64,000 nt of DNA. Origin: Symbiodinium natans (Eukaryota; Sar; Dinophyceae; Suessiales; Symbiodiniaceae). A program made the position numbers and the translations under genes. Positions 43,731-55,700 of this stretch are shown here, in pieces (the first letter of the stretch is position 1; each line of letters starts with the position of its first letter). Under the pieces are notes generated by a model, which was not told the origin of the DNA, did not search any database, and saw only the letters and a program-made list of their open reading frames with translations. Location of the stretch: the NCBI GenBank assembly GCA_905221605.1, contig CAJNDS010001890.1, forward strand, positions 312,001 through 376,000, in the 5' to 3' direction.

Positions 43731-46700
43731 GCTGTTTCCGGGTTTTGTTCGACGCAAAAGTCCCTAAACCCTAAACCCCAAAAGGCCTCGAAATGATGGC
43801 ATCTTGGGCCCTAAACCCTAATAGGGTTTAAGGTTTAGGGTTTAGGGATGAACTTAGGGGCTGAATACCCTAGCCCAAACACGGTTTTCCCGTTCACTTG
43901 TACATAAGTTTGTATATGCATGTATCTACATATATATATATATATGTACATATATATGTATATATATATAGCCAAAAAAGGTTAGAGGCTAACTACCCTG
44001 CCCCTAAGCTAAACTCCTAAATCCTTCTTATCCACGAACAGAAGCTCGAACTTCAAGAGCCCTAAACCCTAAACCCTAAACCCTAAACCCTAAACCCTAA
44101 ACCCTAAGCCCTAAACCCTAACACTCTCGTGTGAGGTGCAGTCGTGGTTCACGAGAGGGGAGAAAAAGGATAAGCAGGACGAGGATGAAGATGTAGACAG
44201 TGCATAATTCGAAGAAATATTCAGCATACCCCATCAGGGTCCATGTACCTCATTAGTACATACTTGGACCCCAAAGTCCCTATACATGAAGCACTTTAAG
44301 GCCCAAGTATTCCCTATTTAGGTACATGAACCCTCAGGGACACTCCGTGGGCATACCCTGAAAAGAAGTTAAGGGGTACGGCAACATCCTTCCTTCTATT
44401 CTCCTTTTCTAGGTGAAGGGGTATGGCTGTGGGGTATGTTGAATTCTTCTTAGAATAGTAGGGTAATTGAGGGGTTTTGGATGCAAAAGGCCTCACGGGG
44501 ACCCATTTTCCGTGACAAGGCTGTCAAAACTCACACCCCCACGACGGGTCCGTGATGGTGACGCCGACATCCACGAAAAACCAAGTCCTTGGGACTAAAT
44601 GAACCCTTAAAGGGTTTATGGTTCATGCGCCTTAATAGGAATTATAGTAGCGTAGGGTCTATGGTCCCAATTTTAGGGTTCATTTGGTTCCCAAGGGTCT
44701 TCAGGTAATGCTGCGCTATCTCGCGTGGGTCTTCGATGAGGTTGCCCTTGTGCAGTATGCCTGTCAGGAAGGTGACGAAGATGTCGACCGTCCAATAGAC
44801 CTCGTGTGCTCAGTGAGAAAGTACACCCCAGGCAACTTTGCCGAAGACACCTGAACAAAAAAAGCAACCTTAAACATTAGCACCGATGTAACCCTGAACC
44901 CTAAACCCTAAGGTCCGAAGGCCTAAGCTAAGTGGGACCGGACCTTGAAACAAGAAACCCAATCACCCCACATGCCGCCAGCCGCATCGTTCAGGGGTAG
45001 AGACCCAACACCGACAGACATAAACTCTAGGAAGGCACCTTGGATATCTTCGGAAACTTTATAGATTTACATCTTTAGGGTTTAGAGGTTAGGGTTTAGG
45101 GTTTAAACCCAGGGTATAGCGTTACACCCAGGGTTTAGGGCTTGAACCCGAGATGGGGGTTTACGAGAATAGGGTACCCTTTTACGGAGGGGGTCCCTTC
45201 AGGGGATCTCTCTTCTATTTGTGGTTTAAAAGGGGCACCCCTATTTTCGGAAATACCCACATGGGCGGCTGTCAAAATTCTAACCCCTTTTGGGGTACCC
45301 CTAAATATTGGGTGCCGTACTATAATCGGGATCCAAAAAGGGACCATCATTTTGACAGCCACCCACATGTCAATTGACCATCCTCTTGGGCCTTCGGGGC
45401 TTGGGGATTACGGTGTAGGGTGTAGTAACTGAATTACAAACTGTATACTATATACATATATATATATACTATATACTATATTTGACTATATATGCATATT
45501 ATATATATATATATTATATATATGGGCTGGTTGACACCCTGTTTGCTGGGATTGGACTGGCCAGTTGATCCTCCAAGCCGCCTTCAAGCCCTTCTCCCTT
45601 CCACGTCTTGTGCCCCCGGAAGTAAAGCCTGGAATTTAGGAACCCTAAACCCTAAACCCTAAACCCTAAACCCTAAACCCTAAACCCTAAACCCCTAACC
45701 TTAAACCCTAAAGCCCTACATCCCAGAGCAGGCCTACCGGCTATTCTCCCTGACTTTGTGGTCGGAGCTTGCAGGCGTGACGCCAGAGCCAGGACGGTCG
45801 CGACATTGTAGGTCGTGAAGACCTGTCTTCAGGGCGTGGGGTTTAGGGTTTAGGGTTTAGGGTTTAGGGTTTAGGGTTTAGGGTTTAGGGTTTAGGGTTT
45901 AGGGTTTTGGATGATTGTTGGGGTTGAGTGCTCGCGGTTGGCCTAGACCCCCTCCCCGCCAATGCACCCTGAAGAAGGGCTGCCCGGTGATGGTGCACAT
46001 GAGAACCGCCCCCTCTTCTGCCACTGTGCGGCTGATGAACTGCCGTGTTGTGAAGTGTTATGGCCTGCTTATTTGGACGGCTGAAGGTCCTGACCCCCTC
46101 AGCCCTAAACCCTAAACCCAAAACCCTAAACAGCCGTGAAGTTCTTCCGTGACAAGCTGCAAAAGCGGTTGGGGTTTAGCGGGCGAATGTAGGATTGAGG
46201 GTTGAAAAAAACATGTTCTGAGCAGGGGAGAGGGGAATTAGGCCCTATACAAGGGGTTTCGGGTTTAGGGTTTAGGGTTTAGGGTTTAGGGTTGACATGA
46301 ACTTCGGGAATCCCCAGGTGAAGCCCCCTAAGCCCTAAGCCCGAAGAAGGTGTCAGGGCTGTGAGAGTTCAGGGGCTTCAGGCTGAAGCCCTTAAACCCC
46401 CTTCCCCCCCGCCCCCCCCGCCCCAATCCAGAACCCTACACCCTAAACCCTAAACCCTAAACCCTATACCCCAATGAAAGCATAAAAGCCTGCAGGTTCA
46501 CGTTCACCAGCTGCAGGGGGATGGCGATGACATCCTTCACCTCAAACGCTGTTTCGTAGGGTTTAGGGTTTAGGGTTTAGGGTTCAGGGTTCAGGGTTCA
46601 GGGTTCAGGGGTTGCTGGCGATAGGAGAGAACCCTGAAGCCAACATCCTCACCCATTCTAGCCCCTATTTCTTAAGGACTGTTCGTATAAGGGGGAACAT

Positions 46701-49700
46701 CCCAACGAACCCCAAAACCCTGCGAAGGGGAAGCCTTGAGCAATCCCCCCCTGAACAAAGCAACACCAACAACCCTAAGAAACCCTAAGAAACCCTAAGA
46801 AACTCTAAACCCTAAACCCTAAGCCCTAAACCCTAAACCCTAAACCCTAAACCCTAAACCCTAAACCCTAAACCCTAAACCCTAAACCCTAAACCCTAAC
46901 CCACAAAAAAAGTTGCCATTTTCAGGTTGCAGTTCGCCAGGAAGCACAGCCCCAGGAGATCCCAGAAGCTCCGGAAGTTGCCAGTAGGGTTGAGCACCCA
47001 GTTCCTGAAATATGTGTGTCTGGGGTTTAGGGTTTAGGGTTTAGGGTTTAGGGTTTAGGGTTTAGGGTTTAGGGTTTAGGGTTTAGGGTTTAGGGTTTAG
47101 GGTTTAGGGTTGGGGGGGTAGGGCTAGGGTTTGATTATGGTTTGGAGAATAGGTTTTGGGGCAAAAGGGGAGACCTTTGGTGAGGGCTTGGGGAAAGAAT
47201 GCGACGGATGGAGTCCAGGGCTTCTTCGTCTGCATGACCCCCCCCCGAAACGACCCCCCCAACGACCCCACCCCCACCCCCAACCTTGCACATGGCCCAA
47301 GTTCGGTTTGATAAGGTTTTAGGGTCGTAGAGGGTCCCACTTCCTGAATGGCTTGGTGCTTGAGAGTTTGGGGTTGGGAAGTGGAGAAGTGGATCTCTCC
47401 ATTGTCGATTTACATCTGAAACTACATCATAGTCACATGCGCAGCCTCTTGGCCCGAACACCTTATACCTAAATGGAAGTTCTGGTTTTGGGGCTTGAGG
47501 ATTGGGATTTGGGTTTGAGTAGGGTTGGCTGTTAGAGTTTAGGTTGTTTTCAAAGCATCGTTTCTTGTACCCTTTAAACCATCAAACGTAAACATAGCAC
47601 TTACAACCTGAAAATCCGGAACCTGCCCAATCTCATGTTCCACAAGGTTTAGCGTTGTTTGTCAAGGTTGAAGGTTTAGACATTAGGGGCTTCGGGTCCA
47701 GAGTTTAGGCTTTACATCCGGTTTAGGATCTAGGGGGGTTGAGTCCCTGAAATCACCCGCACTCAAGACTGCCAAGCTGTTTTCCTAAACCCCAAACCCC
47801 AAACCCCAAACCCCAAACCCCAAACCCCAAACCCTAAACCCTAAACCCTAAACCCTAAGTGCAGCCGCCGCTCTTCAATAACCATGGGCTGTCCTGCGCA
47901 CAGCATTTTCAGTTTTCAGGAAGGAGGGTTTAGGGTCTAGGGCTCAGGGAAGACACCGACCCCAACTCCAATCCAATGTACGGGTAGGTTCCCTAAACAG
48001 CTAGGTTTGTTCTTTTGTGCATGTGAGTATATATCTGTATCTGAACACAAGAACAAATCCATCTGCGCACCTTATATAATTAAAAACCAAACCTCAAACC
48101 CCAATCCCCAATCCCCAAACCCCAAACCCCAAACCCTAAACCCTAAACCCTAAACCCTAAACCCTAAACCCTAAACCCTAAACCCTTGACCCAAAACCCC
48201 GAACCCTGAACATGGTAACTTGATCGATGTTCCGGACTAGAACCCCTGCAGGCCATGTCAGGCTTCAGAGCTTTGGGCTTTCCTGGCTTCATGAGGACGT
48301 TAAGGTTTAGGGTTTAGGGTTTAGGGTTTAGGGTTTAGGGTTTAGGGTTTAGGGTTTAGGGTTTAGGGTTTAGGGTTTAGGGTTTAGGGTTTAGGGTTTA
48401 GGGTGTAGGGTTTAGGGTTTAGGGTTTAGGGTTCTTTGGGGTTTAAGGCTTCTTCCCTACAACCCCTCAGCCCTACACCGCAAAAGCTAGACCTCTGCAA
48501 GCCCTTGGCCCTGCAGCCCCTCAACGAAAAGTTGGAGGCCACTTCATCACCCTCATGCCTCAGCAATACGCTCAATCCCTCTTCAAGCAGAATGAAATAC
48601 GCCACAAAGCCCTCTTAGCTCAGCGTGTGGTAAAGGGTCAGAAACCCTACAGTATTTCCTATGGCTTTGGGGTGCGCTAATTCCATAGTAGGTGCTGCAA
48701 ATCGCGCCTCGGGTATGCTAGGTTCCCTTCCCTTTTGGGGTGCGGGTGTGTAGTCTTGAAATTGCGGAGCCTGAGCAGATTGGAAACACACAAGGGGACG
48801 GTACTCTTAGTACTCTTCAACCCATCCCCTAGTGCTTCTGATAAACCCTAGGCCCTAAACCCTAAGCCCTAAACCCTAAACCCTAAACCCCAAACCCTAC
48901 CCTGAACCCTCAACCCTAAACCCTAAGCCTAATTGAGGAACTCAATGGGGTACCTTACAGGTCAACCCGCAGGCTGCGTTCACAAAAGTCCCAGGGTATT
49001 CAGCTTCTGGGGGCTTGGGGTTTAGGGATTCAGGGTTTTGGGGCTAGGGTGTCCGAACGCCAAACCCCCCCCCCCCCCAAAAAAAAAAAAAAAGACCTGG
49101 AAGCTGACTTAGATAACGACCAGACTTCTAGGTGTCAGGGTTGACTCGCGGCGGTTTGGGTGAGGTTCGGGGTGGAGGGTTGAAGGGTGTAGGGCCACGG
49201 GATGCAGGGTTGAGGGGCTTAGGGTTGGAACCCCAAACCCTGTAAACTCTGTAGGCCCCATGAACCCTAGGAACCCTATACGCCCTGCAATCCCTGTAAA
49301 CCACATAAACCCTGGACCCTATCTGCAAGCTCCTAAACCCTAAACCCTAAACCCTAAACCCTAATCCCTAAACCCTAAACCCCAAACCCCAAACCCTAAA
49401 CCCTAAACCCTAAACCCTTTCAACCCCAAGACTGCTCTGAGTCCTTGAGCAGGCCCGGCACGAAGGAAGAGGCGATCTGTGTCGATGACCCCGTGTTCGC
49501 TTTGATACCTGGGAGCTTGCTTTAGGGCTCAGGTTTCAGGGTTTCAGGGTTTCAGGGTTTAGGGTTTAGGGTTTTGAAGGTTTAGGGTTTCAAAGGTTTA
49601 GGGTTCAGGCTTTAGGGTTTAGGGTTCAGAGCTTAGGGGTTTGGGGCGCAGATCCGATGACCCAGGCCGGTCGCCTCTGCAGCACAGTTGAACTTAGAAA

Positions 49701-52700
49701 GACTAAGAAACCAGGAGATGCTGTGCTTCATGGCCTGGTTCCAAAGAGCTCTCGAGAAAGAATTTGGGAGTAGGGGTGTTGTATACTCCCGCTATAAACC
49801 CTATTGAGGGACTCTACCGGGTACCTACTTTCCTCGTGCAGATGGACACCTCGCAGTGTGTCTTGCGCAGCAAAACACAAGGTACTTTCCATAAAGCCCG
49901 CCCTACACCCTACACCCTAATTACACCCTACACCCTACACCCTACACCCTACACCCTAAACCCTAAACCCTAAACCGCTGGCAAGCCCAAGACCCCACAT
50001 GAAGGACAGGCGGCTTTTTCGGCGGCCGTAGGAGAGCAGCTTGCTCCGCTCTGTCCAGCATCGACCTTGCTAGAGCTCGGGGTTTAGGGTTTAGGATTCA
50101 GGGTTTAGGGCTTAAGGACCACGTGAAACCTAAAATTGGGGTCATCTACCTGCTATAATCCTTATTAGAGACTAATGAAGCCGAAAACCCGACTAGAGTA
50201 TATGAACTATAGTCCCTATTCGAGTAGAATATGAGCTTTGAACCCTTTTCGCGTTCATCTACTCCTCAAAGTTACTGGGGCCACCGGGGGGGGGCGGGGG
50301 GGGGATTCTTGGGGTCATCTTGCAACCCTAAGCCCGAAACCCTGAACCCCTAATCCTGTAACCCCTAAACCCTCGGCGCTAAACCCTATACATTCTAACC
50401 CCGAACCCTAAAACCCGAATGAACCCGGAATCCTGCAAAACCCTAAGCCCTAAACGCAAAATCCTGCGAGTCACCCTCAAACCCTCATTAAGCCTGAATC
50501 CTGTAAAACCCTCAAGCCCGAAGCCCTAAACCCCAAACCCTCAAGCCCTGGACGCATAGTCCTACCAAATCCTCATAAAGCCCTAAACCCTAAACCCTAA
50601 ACCCTAAACCCCAAACCCTCTGGCGTCTTGTGTCTTGTCAAGCCAGTCTCCATGAGCATCCCTGAAAGGCCCCGCCCTGAACGCGTAGACTCGAATCCCT
50701 AGACGGCCCCTGAACGGTTTAGGGTTTAGGGTTTAGGGTTTAGGGTTTAGGGTTTAGGGTTTAGGGTTTAGGGTTTAGGGTTTAGGGTTTAGGAATCCGG
50801 GTTCCATAGGGTTCAGGGGCCAGGGCCGTCGGGTTGAGAGTGTAGGGAGTACATGGTTTAGCCAGAATTGAGAGTTTAGGGCTTGCAGGGTTTGCAAGTT
50901 TACGATTGGGGGTCGAGGGTTTCGGGTTTGGGGTTGAGGTGTGTATAACCTTCAGGGTCCATGTACCTAAATAGGGGATACTTGGGCCTTAAAGTACTTC
51001 CTAGACAGGGACTTTGGGGCCCAGGTATATAATGGTAAGGTACTTGGACCCTCAGGGCATGGCTTTAGTAGACGAGAACTTGAAAGCCAGCTGTTGGCCG
51101 AGCTGCGAGGAGTGAAGTTCGCGCTCATCATGCTGGATCCTGTCGTCATATCGCGGGTTCCCCTACGATCCCCCCTCTATAGGGTTTAGGGTTTAGGGAT
51201 ACTACCCCTCCTTAGGCTTCCCCCCATGATTAACGCTATTTAGGATCCGGTCGTCATAGGTCTACTTGCAGGTTCATGGGTCTATTGGATTGAACTCATG
51301 GGTCCATCGGATTGAAGTGGATTTGAGCCTGAGCTATAAACCCTAAATCATCTAACCCCTAGGCCCTCTAAACCCTAAACCCGAAACCCTAAACCCGAAA
51401 ATGAAATGGCGTGTAGCCCTAAACCCTAAACTCCCTAATAAACCCTAAACCCTCTAAAACCTAAACCCTGAAAAGAAAAGGTGCGTAGCCCTCAAACCTA
51501 AACCCTCTCAACCCCAGGCCCTATGAACCCTCTGAACCCTCTAAACCTTCTAAACAACCAAAAACTCTCTAAACCCTCTAAACAACAGAAATTCCCTCTA
51601 AACACTCTAAGCCCTCTAAACCCTAAACCCTAAACCCTAAACCCTAAACCCTAAACCCTAAACCCTAAACCCTAAACCCTACACCCGGAAAAGGTGTGTG
51701 AGTCATCCTCGTGAAGCGCATCCATGATCTTGGGCCGCCCAAGACAGGTTGGACTGCTTGCGAGGCACTCTGGGTGATGACCTTGGTTTTGGGTCTAGGT
51801 TTAGGGTTATAGGGTTTAGGGTTTAGGGTTTAGGGCTTAGGGTTTAGGGGTTTTGGCTTTCGTCCACTCCCTACACCCCTTCGACCCTAAGCCTTCAACT
51901 TTACCCCCTCAAGCCTCAACTTTAAACCCTCAACCCTTAAACGTGTGCCTAAACAATAGATTTTAGGGGGTTTTATCATAGTCCCTAGCTCAGCTGAAGC
52001 TGTTCAGGGTTTAGGGTTAGGGTTCATAAAGGGTTTAAATTGAGGGTTTAGGGTTGAGGGTCTTGGGCTTTGGGTTGAGGGTTAAAGTTGAGGGTTTAGG
52101 GTTTAAAGTTGAAGGCTTAGGGTCGAAGGGGTGTAGGGAGTGGACGAAGGCCTAAGCCCCTAAACCCTAAACCCTAAACCCTAAACCCTAACCCCTAAAC
52201 CCTAAACCCCAAACCCTAAACCCCTAAAATCGTCTTCCGCCTCGTTGGCGGTGGCAGGAATCTTGCAGCCGAGCAGCAAACGTCTGGACTGAGGATGCGC
52301 AACATCACCTTAAGGGGATGTTTTAGGGTTTGGGGTATTAGGGTTTTAGGGTTTAGGGTTTGGGGTGTAGGGTTTAGGGTTTTGGGTTTTGGGTTTAGGG
52401 TTTAACATCACCTTTCAGGATCGCTTAAATTCCCTAGGTTGCCCAGAAACCTAGGATTAAAAAGGGTGCCCTTTTTTGCTTACAGAGGTTTACACGGGAA
52501 CCTAGACCCCCCAAAAAACGGGAAGAATGGTACTACTGGGCATCCTAGTTCCTTGGGGACGAAATGAACCCGAAAATTGGGGTCGTATACCCTATACTAC
52601 TATAATTCCTATTGAGGTATATGAACCATAAACCCTTTCAGGGTTCATTTCGTCCCCAAGGCATTTGGGTCCTTTGTTACATTGTTATAGAATCCTCATA

Positions 52701-55700
52701 TACACTATACACTATAAGGGCTCACACTTCGGATCCCTGTTACGGAACCATACCAAGGGCCCATGCTTCCAACCGTAGACACCTCCAGTGGTCTTAGGGC
52801 TTTTGTTGGGTTTTCGGGCGCGGTTTAGGATCAAGGTTGCAGGGTGCACCCTAAACCCTAAACCCTAAACCCTAAACCCTAAACCCTAAACCCTAAACCC
52901 TAAACCCTAAACCCTAAACCCTAAAACCCTAAAACCCTAAACCCTAAACCCTAAACCCTAAACCCTAAACCAGGATTTGGGGTCTACGGGGTAAAGCACC
53001 TTCATGGTTCCCAGGTAGACAGGGAAGACCATGAGGCTTGGATGATAAACAAAGAGCAACTTCAGGGTATTCCAAGGAATGGATCTGTGGTTTAAAGTTT
53101 TGGGTTTAGGGTTTCGGGTTTAGGGTTTAGGGTTTAGGGTTCAGGGTGTACGGTTAAGCTACTTTAACCCCCCCCCCCCCCCCCAAAGTCTCAAGGAAGG
53201 CCCTGAAAGAAACGTACACTTTGGGATGCTCCCCCTTATGCTAGCAGTCCTTACTTAGGGATGATAGTAGGGTACCAAAATCCCTATCAAGGACTGATAG
53301 TACAAAGGTGAACATCCCAAAGGACAAGCCCTAAACCCTAAACCCTGAACCCTGAACCCTAAACCCTAAACCCTAGACCCTAAACCCCAAACCCTGAACC
53401 CTAAACCCTAAACCCTAAACGATGCATCCAGAGAGCGCTCAGCCAGGTCCCCCTTCTCACTGATCGGAGAGGGCGCATGGCTGGTCGACCTCAGACTTCG
53501 CTTTTCGACTTCCCGCCAAAAGGGCTCCCCCCCAAAAACACACAAAAAAAACAAAAACACACACCACACACACAACACAAAGGACACGCTTAGGTTTTGG
53601 GAGGGGGGGGGGGACCCTGGGGGGGGGGGGGGTAGGGGACCCCATGGCCTTAAACCCTTGGGTTTAGGGTTTAGGGTTTCAGGTTCAGGGTTTAGTTAGG
53701 GTTTAGGGCTTAGGGGACGAAATCGTGCCGAAAATTGGGGGATCGTACTGCAAGCCTTTGCTACTCTAATCTCAGTAATGGTATACGGACCACAAACCCG
53801 TTTAAGGCTCATGTAGTCTCCGAGGGGGGTCTAGAGTCTTCTGGCTTAGGGGTAGAGACGACTTGGGCTTAAAGTACTTCCTATATAGGGCCCTACATCG
53901 GACCGCTATTTAGGGAGGGTGCTGAGGGCTTCTCGGGGTTTCGTGGCTTGCGGTGTTGGTGTCTAGTGTGCTTCTGGTTTCTTTGGTTCAGATCTTCTAG
54001 CCCGAGCCCTAAACCCTAAACCCTAAACCCTAAACCCTAAACCCTAAACCCTAAACCCTAAACCCTACACCGTAAACCCTAAACGGCATCTCGAGCCAAG
54101 AGGCCGGGTCTTCTTCACGATTTCAGGAAAGGCAGACAATGGGTGTGGGTTGCCTGATGCGTTTAGACACGCCCTAAAGATCAAAACCCCATAGGGTTTA
54201 GGGTTTAGGGTTTAGGGTTTAGGGTTTAGGGTTTAGGGGTTAGGGTTTAAGGTTTAGGGTTTAGGGTTTAGGGTTTAGGGTTTAGGGTTTAGGGTTTAGG
54301 GTTTGATCACAGTCTACCCTCCGAACCCCAAACTCTAAACCCTTTTAAAGTCGAACATCGGAAACTCCCCACATCTCCCTAAGCGACCCTAAGCCCTAAG
54401 CGACCCTAAGCCCTAAACCCTAAACCATAAACCCTAAACCCTAAACCCTAAACCCTCAACTCTAAGCTCTAGTGCTCTCCGGGATGAAGGTTTGGAGGAA
54501 GCCAGAAGGTCTGTAGCCTACAGCGTTCACACGGGGTCTGCATATAGGGGTCTACATAGGGTCTTCTAGAGGGTCTATCTAGGGTCTTGTCTAGGGTCTT
54601 TATGTGGGGTCCTAAGGTCTATATAAGGTCTAAGGTCTACATAAGGTCTACATAGCATCTATACAGGACCTTAATTATAAAAGGGTCTTTATAGGGTCTT
54701 ACATTATAATAGGGTCTACTAGAGGAGTCATCCAGCCCAAGGTGGAGGGCTTTGGGTTGATGCGGCTCGCGCAGAGATATTCAGGGCATTGGGAACCTGA
54801 GTGCTTCTTGGTTTGGGGTTTGGGGTCTGGGGTTTAGGGTTTGGGGTTTAGGGCGTTTAGGGTTTAGGGTTTAGGGTTTAACTAAACCCTAAACCCTAAA
54901 CGCCCTAAACCCCAAACCCCAAACCCTGAACCCTGAACCCTGAACCCTGAACCCTAAACCCTAAACCCTAAGCCCTAAACCCTAAACCCTCAACCTAAAT
55001 CCCAAGCCGAGACCTAAATCAAATCCGCAGGGCTTCCCTGGAACCTTGAGGGTCTAGGGTGGAGGGCTGAATGCCAAAGAGCTGCCATGAATTCCCGCAA
55101 CCCTCGACCCTCATTTAGGGTTTAGGGTTTAAGGCTCAAGCCTCAACCCTGAACCCTAAACCGCAAAACTCCAAACCCTGAACCCTAAACCCTCAACCCT
55201 TAAACCCTAAACCCCAAAACCCTAAAACTTGAACCCTATACCCTCAACGACCCTTAGACCCTAAGCCCCCAAACCCCCAGAATTCTGAGCCAGGACCAGG
55301 CAACCCTTAAACCCTTAACCCCAAACCCTAAACCCTCAACCCTTAAACCCTAAACCCTCAACCCTTAAACCCTAAACCCTCAACCCTTAAACCCTAAGCC
55401 CCAAAGGCCTGCAGGAGGGGCTGGCACGGCCAAGGGTGACGCGTTTGCATGGGCTGGGTTGCCCAAGGGCGAGGCGTTTGCACGGGCGTTGGCGCTCGCC
55501 TCTGTGGACCAAGGCTGAAGATCTTTGGTGTAGGGTTTAGGATTTAGGGGGTTTTGGGGCAAGCCCGAAAGCCCCAAAGCCTCAACCTTGTGAGACAAGA
55601 CATCTACAGCTCCAGTCTGCATTATCTGCAGCCCCAAGCCCTAAACCCTGAGGCCTGAATGGTTTCGTTTGAAGTGGAGGGGGAGGGGGGGGGGGGGCGG

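Noticed and set aside
44110-44235. Plus-strand segment reading [18 protein letters not shown] and a hydrophobic minus-strand reading
   Set aside because: It lies in the S3-S4 intron; the flanking exons join directly in phase 0.
46130-46175. Coding-like [13 protein letters not shown] on the plus strand after CCCTAAACAG, and LVTEELHG on the minus strand
   Set aside because: Neither fits phase with the neighbouring channel exons; all other support is for the minus strand.
48600-48690. tRNA A-box-like TTAGCTCAGCGTGTGGTA
   Set aside because: No B box and no foldable acceptor or T arms follow.
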